From positions 124,001 through 188,000 of the forward strand of contig PBVE01000023.1 of NCBI GenBank assembly GCA_002728135.1: 64,000 bases of DNA, written 5' to 3'. The notes below the pieces were generated by a model. It saw nothing but the letters and a program-made list of their open reading frames with translations, was not told the origin of the DNA and did no database searches. Within the stretch, counting starts at the first letter, position 1; every line of letters begins with the position of its first letter. The position numbers and the translations under genes are program-made. This stretch comes from Rhodospirillaceae bacterium (GTDB lineage Bacteria; Pseudomonadota; Alphaproteobacteria; UBA828). This document shows positions 29,412-38,216 of this stretch, piece by piece.

Positions 29412-29528
29412 ATGCCTTTACATGATTTGCATCGTCGACGCCGAATACGCAACCTTGGTCTTGCAGGTGCCTTGTTAGTTTTGGCAGTTATATTTTTTTG
29501 TGTAACTCTAGTTAAGTTTGGGAATTGA
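29412..29528 (+). CDS. coxF: Small CoxF-like membrane protein of the oxidase cluster
   Basis: A 38-codon frame starting at ATG 29412, right after TAGGA, in the gap between ctaB and ctaG. The product starts MPLHDLHRRRRIRN and continues with one hydrophobic helix (about residues 15-34) ending LVKFGN. A short Arg-rich head plus one helix, between ctaB and ctaG, matches the small CoxF-type proteins found at this spot in other alphaproteobacterial cox clusters. Its stop lies just ahead of the ctaG ATG, consistent with coupling. Too short for most gene finders; family assignment rests on context and pattern. Confidence 0.65.
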   Translation: MPLHDLHRRRRIRNLGLAGALLVLAVIFFCVTLVKFGN

Positions 29529-29535
29529 CTTAGAG

Positions 29536-30144
29536 ATGTTAGAAGCACGAAGAAAAAAATTAATAACTTTCGCTGCCTTGAGTTTAATAGTTTTAACTAT
29601 GGGCGGACTGGTTGCCGTAGCCCAACCATTATATGAGTTATTTTGCCAAGTGACAGGGTATGGCGGTACAACGAAAATAGTTGATGAAGAATCAATTTCT
29701 ATAGGCAAAAGAGAGATAATGGTTCAATTCAATGCAGATGTAGCTGAAAATTTACCTTGGAGGTTCAAGCCTGACCAGCGTGAAGTAAAATTAAGAATTG
29801 GTGAAAACAAGTTAGCTTTCTATTCAGCAACAAACTTATCGAGTAGACCATTTTTAGGTTCTGCTATTTTTAATGTTACTCCTCAAAAAGCTGGCAAATA
29901 CTTTAGTAAAATAGATTGTTTTTGCTTTGAAGAGCAGCTCTTGATGCCAGGTCAAACCCAAGAAATGCCTGTTAATTTTTTTATTGACCCGGAAATTGAT
30001 AACGATACAAATTTAAACGAGGTAAGGACTATAACATTATCTTATACTTTTTTTGATCTTGGCTCAGAAGATCTTCAAATGTTTTTGAACGAAAATGATA
30101 TAAAATTGACGAATCGTGAAGATGTTATTCAGGTAATTAACTGA
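29536..30144 (+). CDS. ctaG: Cytochrome c oxidase copper-assembly protein CtaG (Cox11)
   Basis: Delivers copper to the CuB site of subunit I. A single N-terminal transmembrane helix (about residues 10-33) anchors a periplasmic Ig-like domain. Family motifs seen: YELFCQVTGYGGTT right after the helix, WRFKPDQREVKLRIGE, and KIDCFCFEEQLLMPGQTQEMPV, whose CFCF pair binds Cu(I). ATG at 29536 is used; the frame also contains TTG at 29518, overlapping coxF. About 200 residues is normal. Confidence 0.95.
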   Translation: MLEARRKKLITFAALSLIVLTMGGLVAVAQPLYELFCQVTGYGGTTKIVDEESISIGKREIMVQFNADVAENLPWRFKPDQREVKLRIGENKLAFYSATNLSSRPFLGSAIFNVTPQKAGKYFSKIDCFCFEEQLLMPGQTQEMPVNFFIDPEIDNDTNLNEVRTITLSYTFFDLGSEDLQMFLNENDIKLTNREDVIQVIN

Positions 30145-30200
30145 AAGATATCTAAATGATTAATATATGAACTTTAGAGGTATATAACGAGGTATAGGCG

Positions 30201-30950
30201 ATGAGTGATGTATCGCATGAAAATAGTAATCACCATGGTAAGGATCATGATTATCATTTAGTTGACCCGAGTCCTTGGCCCGCGCTGGGAGCACTTGCTG
30301 GAGGGGTTCTATTAGGCGGTGCAGTACTCTATTTTCATACAGATCAATTTTGGATGATGATCGTCGGTTTTGTCCTAACCATTATCACAATGAGGGGTTG
30401 GTGGCGTGATGTAGTTCGTGAGGGACACGAACGCGGCGACCATACAGCCGTTGTTCAGCGTGGTTTACGTTTTGGGATGATACTTTTTATTGCATCAGAG
30501 GTCATGTTTTTTGCTGCTTTTTTCTGGGCTTTTTTTAATGCTTCATTAATGCCTACTGCATTTACAGATTTTACTTGGCCGCCACCAGATGTTGAATTAA
30601 TCCCAGCGTGGGAATTACCTTTTCTAAATACTCTTCTATTATTGGCTTCGGGAGCAACATGCACATGGGCACATCATGCTTTGAAGCATAATAACCAAAA
30701 GCATTTGAAATGGGGTCTTGCTTTAACAGTGGGGCTCGGAGTTATATTTTTGTGCGTCCAAGGATATGAATATGCGCACGCAGCTTTTGGGTTTAGAGAG
30801 GGGATTTATTCATCAACATTCTTTATGGCAACTGGATTTCACGGTTTCCATGTAACTGTTGGGGCAATATTCTTAGGTGTATGCCTTATTAGGGCGTTAA
30901 AGGGCCAGCTCAAGCCTAATCAACACATTGGATTTGAGGCTGCTGCTTAG
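30201..30950 (+). CDS. ctaE: Cytochrome c oxidase subunit III, ending at an amber codon
   Basis: Seven-helix subunit III of the aa3 oxidase, bearing the DHTAVVQRGLRFGMILFI segment, ASEVMFFAAFFWAFF (with the conserved carboxylate of this helix), CTWAHHAL, MATGFHGFHVTVG and the end QHIGFEAAA. The frame stops at TAG 30948-30950. In subunit III from bacteria to mitochondria the next residues are W-YWHFVDVVWLFL, and the same frame after the TAG reads exactly YWHFVDVVWLFLF for 22 codons. The product as terminated has 249 residues and lacks its final transmembrane helix. See the continuation below. Confidence 0.9.
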   Translation: MSDVSHENSNHHGKDHDYHLVDPSPWPALGALAGGVLLGGAVLYFHTDQFWMMIVGFVLTIITMRGWWRDVVREGHERGDHTAVVQRGLRFGMILFIASEVMFFAAFFWAFFNASLMPTAFTDFTWPPPDVELIPAWELPFLNTLLLLASGATCTWAHHALKHNNQKHLKWGLALTVGLGVIFLCVQGYEYAHAAFGFREGIYSSTFFMATGFHGFHVTVGAIFLGVCLIRALKGQLKPNQHIGFEAAA

Positions 30951-31019
30951 TACTGGCATTTCGTTGATGTAGTATGGCTCTTTCTCTTTATTTGGATTTA
31001 TTGGTGGGGTGGCTCCTAG
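30951..31019 (+). pseudogene. ctaE: In-frame continuation of ctaE after the amber codon
   Basis: Twenty-two sense codons directly follow the TAG in the same frame and end at a second TAG (31017-31019). They encode the conserved last transmembrane helix of subunit III, beginning YWHFVDVVWLFLF and ending YWWGGS. The conserved residue at the stop position is Trp, so a single G-to-A change (TGG to TAG) explains the break. There is no ATG, GTG or TTG inside this piece, so it cannot be restarted as a separate protein. It is either dead DNA since a very recent mutation, a sequence error, or translated by read-through. Confidence 0.85.
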
Positions 31020-31277
31020 TTGGACACGATTTGATAAGATTGGGTTAAGAACAAGTTAGTTTATCTTTCTTTGGGAAATGAATGTTTAGTAGATGAATCT
31101 TAAATATGGTTCAGACTAGTTTTCCAGAGGATTATTAAAATCAGACAAGTTTGTAAGCTCATGATTAGTATGGACACCTAGAATTTTGATGTCTGTCTTT
31201 TGTTCCATTTATCCATTAAAAGATTTTTATTGGCTTACTATATAGATATAAAGCCAATAATAGTTTTGAAGACTAGA
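31020..31277 (+). other. Gap between ctaE and the SURF1 gene
   Basis: About 260 bases with no convincing gene. Related clusters often carry a DUF983 gene here; no such frame is visible. The SURF1 frame is open upstream to a TTG at 31200, but that extension has no family character. Confidence 0.5.
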
Positions 31278-32006
31278 ATGAGATTTTCTGCTATGAGTAC
31301 AAGGAACTGGCTAATATTTTTTGCTATTCCTGGAGTAATAATTCTCCTGGCACTTGGTTCATGGCAAACCTATAGGCTTTTTTGGAAAATTGAACTCAAT
31401 AACTTTAGATATGAACAGGCCAACTCTCAGCCAGTGAAACTACCCTCAGTTTTGGAAAATAAAGATAGGTGGAATTTTCGACCAGTCTACATTGAAGGTC
31501 AATTTCAACATGATAAAGAAATTTACCTTGCCGCGAGATCATTTCAAAGCCAAGTTGGGTATCAGATAATAACTCCTCTAAAAACTATAGACGGTAGGGT
31601 ATTACTGGTAAATCGTGGTTGGGTACCGGATAAAAAGAAAAGCCCGTCAGCTAGATTGGAAGGGCAGATCTCAGGAATTATCAAAGTTACTGGACTTGTT
31701 ACATTTGGGCAGACTGACAGCTATATCAAACCAAATAATCAACCAGAGGAGAATATGTGGTTTTGGATTGATCTTCCAGAGATTTCTTCCACGTTGGATA
31801 TCCCTAAGCAAAATTTTATTTTAGATGTTAAGTCAACAAATCCTTCGAGTGATATACCAATTGGTAATCAAACTAGAATTCAAATGCGTAATGAGCACCT
31901 TCAATATGCCATTGTTTGGTATCTGCTTGCATTAACTTTAGTTATAATTACTTATGTGATTAAACGCCGATCTAGGGTAGAAGCTAGGGAAAAGGAGATG
32001 AACTAG
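31278..32006 (+). CDS. surf1: SURF1 family cytochrome oxidase assembly protein
   Basis: Helps insert haem a into subunit I. Two transmembrane helices bracket a periplasmic domain: the first near residues 10-28 (ending LALGSWQTYRLFWK), the last near 215-235. Family motifs: WNFRPVYIEGQF, VGYQIITPLKTIDGRVLLVNRGWVP in part, WFWIDLPEIS and MRNEHLQYAIVWYLLA with the C-terminal R-N-x-H-x-x-Y pattern. ATG 31278 and ATG 31293 are both reasonable; the frame's first TTG (31200) is less so. Closes the oxidase cluster. Confidence 0.92.
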   Translation: MRFSAMSTRNWLIFFAIPGVIILLALGSWQTYRLFWKIELNNFRYEQANSQPVKLPSVLENKDRWNFRPVYIEGQFQHDKEIYLAARSFQSQVGYQIITPLKTIDGRVLLVNRGWVPDKKKSPSARLEGQISGIIKVTGLVTFGQTDSYIKPNNQPEENMWFWIDLPEISSTLDIPKQNFILDVKSTNPSSDIPIGNQTRIQMRNEHLQYAIVWYLLALTLVIITYVIKRRSRVEAREKEMN

Positions 32007-32067
32007 TTCCTTCTAGCTCGTTAACTTTTGATGATGTAGGTTTGATATAGAAATTAGAAGGTTATTT

Positions 32068-33468
32068 ATGAAATATTTCAGTTCCAGAGATTCAAGTGCG
32101 AATTTATTCTCTTTTGAGCATGTACTTCTGGACGGGCTTGCAAGAGATGGTGGTTTATATTTGCCGGAGTCTTGGAAAAAATTCGATTCAACTATGAGTT
32201 TATCAAACTATTCTGATTATGCAGACTTAGCGGCTAAAATTATGGGGCCGTATACAGAACCAAAGTTTGATAGACAAAAACTAATTGATCTATCTTATAA
32301 ATCATATGAAAATTTTACTCACCCGTTAATAGCTCCACTTGTAAATTTGGCAGATAATTTATGGTTACTTGAACTTTTTCACGGTCCAACTCTTGCTTTT
32401 AAAGATTTTGCTCTCCAAGTTGTTGGGAAATTTTTTAATGAGATATTAAATGAAAGAAATGAACATATTACAATAATTGGAGCAACTTCTGGAGATACTG
32501 GTTCAGCAGCGATAGAAGCTTTTCGAGGTCTACCAAATATTTCAATATTTATCTTATATCCAGAGGGAAGGATATCAGAAGTTCAAAGACGGCAAATGAC
32601 AAGCGTCATAGAAACAAATGTGCATACTATTGGTGTTGATGGAAGTTTTGACGATTGTCAAACCCTTGTGAAAAACCTTTTTCAAGATTTAAGTTTCAGG
32701 GAAAGGATGAAATTAGGGGCAGTAAACTCTATAAATTGGGGGAGAATCTTAGCTCAAACAGTTTACTACTGGCATGCATCAATTAACTTGAGAAATAAAG
32801 GTTATGAGAACATTTCCTTTGTTGTTCCTACAGGAAACTTTGGGAATGTATTTGCTGGGTGGGTAGCCGCTCAATCTGGTTTAGAAATTAAAAACCTAGT
32901 CGTTGCGACAAATCAAAATGACATATTAACGAGGTTTTTTAAAACTGGCATATATAAAAAACTCTCAGTAATACAAACCTTGAGCCCTAGTATGGACATA
33001 CAAATTGCAAGTAATTTTGAAAGGTTACTTTATTATATTCTTGGTTGTAATGGATCTCAGGTTACAAATAAGATTACAGGCTTGTTAGAAAATAATGAAT
33101 TTTCGATAGATAATTCTATGTACCCCGATATCAGGAAGATGTTTATTGGTGTGTCAATAGATGACGAAACAACTCTAAAAACTATATCACGTGTTTATAG
33201 TGAGACAGGTTTTGTAGTAGATCCTCATACAGCAACTGCTATTGCCGCAGCAAATAAATTAAAAGATGAAAATGGGAAATTTCCTTCTCCTACAGTATGT
33301 CTAGCCACAGCACACCCTGCAAAGTTTCCATTAGCTGTTCAGAAGGCAATTGGTATTAAACCAGAAATACCAGATAAAATTGCTGACCTTATGGACCGTG
33401 AAGAAAGAATTATAAATTTACCAAATGACTTAATAAAACTAAAAGATTTTATTAGAGCTCATAGTTAA
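32068..33468 (+). CDS. thrC: Threonine synthase
   Basis: PLP enzyme converting O-phosphohomoserine to threonine. N-terminal MKYFSSRD and the GLARDGGLYLPE motif, the PLP lysine in HGPTLAFKDFALQ, the phosphate-binding ATSGDTGSAAIEAFRG, NSINWGRILAQ and FVVPTGNFGNVFAGW are all in place. Length 466 is the usual Gram-negative/fungal form. thrB, which makes its substrate, is 4 kb away on the opposite strand. An M16 peptidase gene follows after 26 bases. Confidence 0.96.
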   Translation: MKYFSSRDSSANLFSFEHVLLDGLARDGGLYLPESWKKFDSTMSLSNYSDYADLAAKIMGPYTEPKFDRQKLIDLSYKSYENFTHPLIAPLVNLADNLWLLELFHGPTLAFKDFALQVVGKFFNEILNERNEHITIIGATSGDTGSAAIEAFRGLPNISIFILYPEGRISEVQRRQMTSVIETNVHTIGVDGSFDDCQTLVKNLFQDLSFRERMKLGAVNSINWGRILAQTVYYWHASINLRNKGYENISFVVPTGNFGNVFAGWVAAQSGLEIKNLVVATNQNDILTRFFKTGIYKKLSVIQTLSPSMDIQIASNFERLLYYILGCNGSQVTNKITGLLENNEFSIDNSMYPDIRKMFIGVSIDDETTLKTISRVYSETGFVVDPHTATAIAAANKLKDENGKFPSPTVCLATAHPAKFPLAVQKAIGIKPEIPDKIADLMDREERIINLPNDLIKLKDFIRAHS

Positions 33469-33494
33469 TCATATTATCAAACATAGGTATTTAA

Positions 33495-34760
33495 ATGTCA
33501 GCAGAAGTCACGGTTCTAGAAAATGGTATTCGCATCGTTAGTGAGTTTATGGATAGTGTAGAAACGGCATCTTTGGGTGTCTGGGTAGATGTAGGTGCAC
33601 GCGATGAAGACTTGAGGAGTAATGGTATTTCGCATTTGTTAGAGCACATGGCGTTCAAAGGTACAACAAACAGGACTGCAAGGTGTATTGCTGAACAAAT
33701 AGAGGCTGTTGGGGGACATCTAAATGCATATACATCGAGGGAGCAAACGGCATATTATGCAAAGGTAATGAGAAATGATATAAACCTTGCTGTTGATATT
33801 CTCTCCGATATTCTTTTAAACAGTACATTTGATTCGGAGGAATTATTGCGTGAAAAATCTGTTGTTTTACAGGAGATCGCGCAGGTTCAAGATACACCTG
33901 ATGATCAGATCTTTGATTTTTTTCAGGAAGTTGCATATCCAAACCAAGCTTTAGGACGTAATATACTAGGCTCTGTTAAGCAAGTATCTGGGTATGAAAG
34001 AAATAATTTATTAGATTATATGGAAAAAAACTATACGCCAGGACGTATGGTAATATCTGCAGCGGGTGCTGTAAATCACGATTTACTAGTTTCATCTATA
34101 AAATCTAAGTTTGGACATCTTAAGGGATGTCTGCCACATAGTCGTATTAAGGCCAATTACGTCGGTGGAAAAAAAATTGTATCCAGAGATTTGGAGCAAA
34201 TACATTTTACGGTGGGTTTTGATAGTTTATCTATAGATGATAATGATTTTTATGCACTTCAGATATTTTCAACACTTTTAGGAGGAGGTATGTCGTCAAG
34301 ACTTTTCCAAGAAGTAAGAGAACAACGAGGATTAGCATACTCAGTATTTACTTTTACCTCAGCTTATATAGATGGAGGTAGTTTTGGTGTTTATGTTGGA
34401 ACCAGTAAAGATAAAATTAATGAACTATTAACAGTTTTAGTCGCTGAATTAAGCTCTTGCAGTGAAAATATAACTTCTAAAGAAGTAAACCGTTCTCGTG
34501 CACAGTTGAAATCAAACCTCTTAATGTCTTTAGAATCTACCTCTTCACGTTGTGAAAGACTAGCTCGTCAAACTCTAATTTTTGGTCAGCCGATTTCCAT
34601 AAAAAATATGATTGAGCAATTAGATGGGGTTTCAATTGATGATATTCGACGTATTGCTGACCGAATTATTTTTTCCAGTTTTCCATCAACAGCTTTGTTG
34701 GGTCCGGTAAATATTCAAGAGACTTCTACCCTGATACAGTCTTCTTTTGAATCCCACTAA
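33495..34760 (+). CDS. M16 family zinc peptidase, mitochondrial-processing-peptidase-like
   Basis: A 421-residue single-unit M16 protein, the bacterial relative of the beta subunit of the mitochondrial processing peptidase. It retains the active site: SHLLEHMAFKGT (HxxEH) with a second-shell Glu about 75 residues later in VVLQEIAQVQDTPDD. Further motifs are the glycine-rich loop LLGGGMSSRLFQEVREQRGLAY in part. No signal peptide is seen, so it looks cytoplasmic. The order thrC, this peptidase, GNAT is conserved in alphaproteobacteria. Substrate unknown. Confidence 0.92.
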   Translation: MSAEVTVLENGIRIVSEFMDSVETASLGVWVDVGARDEDLRSNGISHLLEHMAFKGTTNRTARCIAEQIEAVGGHLNAYTSREQTAYYAKVMRNDINLAVDILSDILLNSTFDSEELLREKSVVLQEIAQVQDTPDDQIFDFFQEVAYPNQALGRNILGSVKQVSGYERNNLLDYMEKNYTPGRMVISAAGAVNHDLLVSSIKSKFGHLKGCLPHSRIKANYVGGKKIVSRDLEQIHFTVGFDSLSIDDNDFYALQIFSTLLGGGMSSRLFQEVREQRGLAYSVFTFTSAYIDGGSFGVYVGTSKDKINELLTVLVAELSSCSENITSKEVNRSRAQLKSNLLMSLESTSSRCERLARQTLIFGQPISIKNMIEQLDGVSIDDIRRIADRIIFSSFPSTALLGPVNIQETSTLIQSSFESH

Positions 34761-34803
34761 ATATTAAGCCACTATCCTCAATATAATTTATGAGAAAGGG
34801 ATA

Positions 34804-35406
34804 ATGGAAAAGTATAAGAAAGAAAATACATTTAGATTTAAGGATACTTTATTGGGGAAAAATGTTTTTCTTCGACATCCAAAAAGCAAAGACTGGGAAG
34901 AATGGGCAAAATTAAGGTCTGAATCTCGTTCTTTCCTGCAACCTTGGGAGCCCACTTGGACAGTCGATGCTTTAACTCGTAGAAAATTCCATAAAAGAAT
35001 CCAAAGGCAACGACGTGAACTAGGTTCTCAGCAATCTTATCCTTTTTTTATTTTTCATAAAGCTGATGGTTATTTATTGGGTGGAATAACAATTGCTAAT
35101 ATTCAGCGTGGGGTTTCTAAGTCAGCTACAATAGGCTATTGGATGGGAGAAAAATATTCTCGTAAGGGATATATGTCAGATGGTTTAAATATAATATTAA
35201 TGCACTCGTTTTCTGAGTTGAAAATACATCGTTTGCAAGCATTTTGCATGCCAAATAATATCTCGAGCAAAAAATTATTGGAAAATACGGGTTTCAGAAT
35301 AGAAGGAAAAATAAGAAAATATCTTTATATTAATAGTTGTTGGGAGGATCATCTCTTTTATAATATTTTATCAGAAGATTGGGATAAATTAAGTGTATTA
35401 AGATAA
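34804..35406 (+). CDS. GNAT N-acetyltransferase, RimJ/RimL-like
   Basis: Acetyl-CoA-dependent acetyltransferase, probably acting on a protein N-terminus. The 200-residue protein has NVFLRHPKSKDWEEWAKLR, LGGITIANIQRG, the acetyl-CoA loop region GYWMGEKYSRKGYMSDGL and the late motif AFCMPNNISSKKLLENTGF typical of RimJ-type enzymes. It lies 43 bases after the M16 gene with GAGAAAGGG ahead of its ATG. The ribosomal target suggested by the RimJ label is only inferred. Confidence 0.86.
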   Translation: MEKYKKENTFRFKDTLLGKNVFLRHPKSKDWEEWAKLRSESRSFLQPWEPTWTVDALTRRKFHKRIQRQRRELGSQQSYPFFIFHKADGYLLGGITIANIQRGVSKSATIGYWMGEKYSRKGYMSDGLNIILMHSFSELKIHRLQAFCMPNNISSKKLLENTGFRIEGKIRKYLYINSCWEDHLFYNILSEDWDKLSVLR

Positions 35407-35459
35407 ATTAAAATCTCAATTATATCTTTTTAGAGCATGTTGAATATTATTTTTTATTT

Positions 35460-36026
35460 CTATGCTTGACCTAGGTCCCCGCTTAATTTTTCTATATTTA
35501 TACCAATATTTTGTGCAGACAAATCCCACTTCATATTGTTTTTAGTTTCAAAGACTAGATTTGTATCTGCTGGGGCGATTAGCCACCCATTTGTAAGTAT
35601 TTCTTGATCAAGTTGTCCATTACCCCACCCAGCATAACCTATTGCTAGTATACTGTGTTTCGGTCCTCGACCTTTGCAAATATCTTTCATTATGTCTAAA
35701 GAACTTGTTACTGCGAATATATTATTTATTATCAATGTAGATTCGTGCATATAATCTGAAGTGTGTAATACAAATCCTCGATTTGGCTCAACAGGTCCCC
35801 CTAAATATACTGAAATTGGATTATTTTCTGTTGTATTATCTATACCAAGTTGATCTAAAACTTCATTAAATTCTACATTTTCTAGCGGTTTGTTGACAAC
35901 AATTCCCATGGCACCATACTTGTCGTGAGCACATATATATATTACAGATTTTGAGAATCTTTTATCTGTCATATGTGGTGTTGCAACTAGAAGTTGTCCA
36001 ACAAATGAATTTTCTTTAAGAATCAT
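35460..36026 (-). CDS. YqgE/AlgH family protein (DUF179)
   Basis: A 188-residue conserved bacterial protein of unresolved function. Family signature seen: GQLLVATPHMTDKRFSKSVIYI, HDKYGAMGIVVNKPLE, YLGGPVEPNRGFVLHTSDY, LAIGYAGWGNGQLDQEI and the NGWLIAPAD segment. No signal peptide or membrane helix. Divergent from the peroxiredoxin gene across about 200 bases. Confidence 0.9.
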   Translation of the reverse strand: MILKENSFVGQLLVATPHMTDKRFSKSVIYICAHDKYGAMGIVVNKPLENVEFNEVLDQLGIDNTTENNPISVYLGGPVEPNRGFVLHTSDYMHESTLIINNIFAVTSSLDIMKDICKGRGPKHSILAIGYAGWGNGQLDQEILTNGWLIAPADTNLVFETKNNMKWDLSAQNIGINIEKLSGDLGQA

Positions 36027-36062
36027 GTGATATTACCAATTATTTTTGTTATTTTAGCATCT

Positions 36063-36083
36063 AACTTAAATTTGTGTTAAGTT
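36063..36083. promoter_or_regulatory. Inverted repeat containing a CtrA-like TTAA-N7-TTAA site
   Basis: AACTTAA (36063-36069) and TTAAGTT (36077-36083) form a perfect seven-base inverted repeat. Its inner part reads TTAA-N7-TTAA, the spacing of full CtrA sites in alphaproteobacteria. It sits between the divergent yqgE and peroxiredoxin genes. In DNA this AT-rich such a match will occur by chance several times per window, so regulation by CtrA is only a possibility. Confidence 0.3.
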
Positions 36084-36230
36084 CCTTTTCACATAAAATG
36101 TTTCCCCTGCTCATCATTTGTGACAGTTTCATTCTGAAAAGTTACTAAAGTTTTGGGACAGTCATGAGTATTTATTGAGCAAATAAGTTGTTGTAAAAAT
36201 GAAAATTGAATTAAGTGAAGGAGTGTAGTT

Positions 36231-36716
36231 ATGTCAATTAGTGTGGGAGATAAAATTCCATCAATAAACTTTAAACAGCTGGGTGATGATGGACTGAAAG
36301 ATGTTGTCGCAGAAGAGTATTGTAAAGGACGTAAGGTTGTAATTTTTGCAGTGCCAGGGGCATTTACACCTACATGTTCAGCCCAGCATTTACCTAGTTT
36401 TCAAAATAATGCTGAAGCACTTAGAAGTAAGGGAGTTGATGCGATAGCATGTGTGTCTGTTAATGATGCATTTGTAATGCAAGCATGGGGACAGTCCCAA
36501 AACGTCGGAGATGATATAGATCTCTTAGCTGACGGAAACGGTGATTTTGCTCGTGCTACTGGACTTACATTGGATGGTACAGGATTTGGTCTTGGAGAGA
36601 GAACAACTCGTTTTTCAATGCTTATTGAAGATGGTGTTGTTACTCAATTAAATGTTGAAGAAAATCCTGGGGAGTTAAACGTTTCAAGTGCGGAACACCT
36701 TATTGCAAATCTATAA
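36231..36716 (+). CDS. Peroxiredoxin, Prx5-type redoxin
   Basis: Thiol peroxidase that reduces hydrogen peroxide and alkyl peroxides. The peroxidatic site is AVPGAFTPTCSAQHLPSF (P-x3-T-x2-C), and GLGERTTRFSMLIEDG matches the Prx5/AhpC-TSA redoxin class common in alphaproteobacteria. Length 161 is usual. It has GAAGGAGTG just before the ATG. A strong hairpin at 36746-36771 should end its transcript. Confidence 0.93.
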   Translation: MSISVGDKIPSINFKQLGDDGLKDVVAEEYCKGRKVVIFAVPGAFTPTCSAQHLPSFQNNAEALRSKGVDAIACVSVNDAFVMQAWGQSQNVGDDIDLLADGNGDFARATGLTLDGTGFGLGERTTRFSMLIEDGVVTQLNVEENPGELNVSSAEHLIANL

Positions 36717-36745
36717 AATTTAGGATTTCTTAGATTTAGAATTTA

Positions 36746-36771
36746 GACCCAGGACTCCGATGTCCTGGGTC
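36746..36771. terminator. Hairpin between peroxiredoxin and rnhA
   Basis: A perfect ten-base inverted repeat, GACCCAGGAC (36746-36755) and GTCCTGGGTC (36762-36771), with a six-base loop. It lies 30 bases past the peroxiredoxin stop and just beyond the convergent rnhA stop, so it can serve both transcripts. T runs are weak on both sides. The GC-rich stem is unusual for the surrounding sequence. Confidence 0.7.
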
Positions 36772-36798
36772 TTGCAGCGTTTTGCTAAGATATCAAAA

Positions 36799-37257
36799 CT
36801 ATTGTGAGTCAATAGCTTTCTGAGCAATCATGTCAGCTTCTTCATTACCTAGGTTTCCAGAATGACCCTTTACCCAATGCCAATTAACATCGTGTAATGC
36901 TAGAGCTGACTCTAGACGTTTCCATAAATCTAAATTTTTGACTGGTTTACGTGCACTAGTTCTCCAGTTATTCTGTTTCCATTTTGAGATCCAAACAGTT
37001 ATGCCATCTTGAACATATTTACTGTCAGTAAATACTTCTACTTTACTTGGCTTTTTAAGTGCTTCTAGTGCTTTTATAGCCGCGGTTAACTCCATACGAT
37101 TATTGGTAGTATCTTTTTCGTTACCATAAAGAGTCTTTTTATGCCCTTTATAATCTAATACTACTCCCCATCCCCCTGGTCCTGGGTTACCTCTACAGGC
37201 ACCATCAGTATAAATTACTACTGTATCTCCAGTGAATGGTTTTAAAGCCTCTTTCAT
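36799..37257 (-). CDS. rnhA: Ribonuclease HI
   Basis: Degrades RNA in RNA-DNA hybrids. The four carboxylates are present: [17 protein letters not shown] (Asp), [12 protein letters not shown] (Glu), [12 protein letters not shown] (Asp) and the C-terminal [10 protein letters not shown] (Asp), plus the handle region KWKQNNWRT and the HWVKGHSG His loop. Length 152 matches E. coli RnhA. The start overlaps the thrB stop by four bases, so it is coupled. A second RNase H gene, rnhB, is at 48137-48745. Confidence 0.95.
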   Translation of the reverse strand: MKEALKPFTGDTVVIYTDGACRGNPGPGGWGVVLDYKGHKKTLYGNEKDTTNNRMELTAAIKALEALKKPSKVEVFTDSKYVQDGITVWISKWKQNNWRTSARKPVKNLDLWKRLESALALHDVNWHWVKGHSGNLGNEEADMIAQKAIDSQ

Positions 37258-38216
37258 TGTATTGTATAAATGTTTTCTGATTTTATAGATTGATGAAACC
37301 TCAGCTTATTTACATATTCAATAGGATCTTTTGGCTTTACTAGAGCACCGTCAACAATATTTAGCCAATCATATAGACGAGTTGCTAGAAATCGGAGAGC
37401 TGCCCCCCTTACTAAGATAGGTAGGGCATTTAGCTCCGTCTGATTCATTTTCCGTTTTCTATAGTATGCTCTGAGCATTGTTCTTGCTTTATATTCATTA
37501 AAACTAAAGTCTTTTTCAAAGCACCATGCATTTATGCAAATGGCTAAATCGTATGCAAGAAAGTCATTGCAGGCGAAGTAGAAGTCAATAAGTCCTGTTA
37601 ATTTATTCCCTTCAAAGAAAACATTGTCTGGAAAAAGATCAGCATGTATAACGCCATGCGGGAGTTCAGCTGGCCAGAACCTCTTCAAATAACTTATTTC
37701 TGTTTGTATTAGTTTTGATAAACCAGTTTCTATTTCATCAGCCCGATTTCCAACTTGTAAAAATAATTTATTCCAACCCTCTTTTGATAATGAGTTCTTT
37801 CTATATTCCTTAAATGTATGACCTTTTAAATGTAAGTTAGCTAATGCAGTGCCAACATTTTCACAATGGGTTAAATTAGGTGTCTGTGGTGAGACTCCGC
37901 TCAGGAAACTTGTAATAGCAGCTGGTTTATCGCATAAAGACCTTAATACTTCTCCATCTATGCTATGAATAGGAGTTGGACAAGGCACACCTTCTGTTGC
38001 TAAGTGCTCCATTAAGCTTAGAAAAAAAGGTAAATCTCTAGCTTCAACCCTTTTTTCATATAGTGTAAGAATAAAAGGTCCCTTATCAGTAAATAACAAG
38101 AAATTTGAATTTTCAACGCCTTCTGCTATGCCCTTGCAACTAACTACAGTTCCTATGTTGTAACCCTGCAGGAATTCAGCTAGCTGTGAGTCTGAAATTT
38201 CTGTGTATACTGCCAT
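37254..38216 (-). CDS. thrB: Homoserine kinase, aminoglycoside-phosphotransferase type
   Basis: Phosphorylates homoserine for threonine synthesis. This is the ThrB2/APH-fold enzyme of alphaproteobacteria, not the GHMP-type kinase of E. coli. Seen: [35 protein letters not shown] (ATP-binding lobe), the catalytic loop [13 protein letters not shown] and metal-binding [11 protein letters not shown]. Length 320 fits. Coupled to rnhA by a four-base overlap, an order also seen in many relatives. Confidence 0.94.
   Translation of the reverse strand: MAVYTEISDSQLAEFLQGYNIGTVVSCKGIAEGVENSNFLLFTDKGPFILTLYEKRVEARDLPFFLSLMEHLATEGVPCPTPIHSIDGEVLRSLCDKPAAITSFLSGVSPQTPNLTHCENVGTALANLHLKGHTFKEYRKNSLSKEGWNKLFLQVGNRADEIETGLSKLIQTEISYLKRFWPAELPHGVIHADLFPDNVFFEGNKLTGLIDFYFACNDFLAYDLAICINAWCFEKDFSFNEYKARTMLRAYYRKRKMNQTELNALPILVRGAALRFLATRLYDWLNIVDGALVKPKDPIEYVNKLRFHQSIKSENIYTIQ

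Noticed and set aside
30948-30950. TAG as a genome-wide sense codon for Trp
   Set aside because: TAG ends tadA, ctaC, SURF1, ETF-QO and the epimerase at their normal lengths, so it is an ordinary stop; the ctaE case is local.
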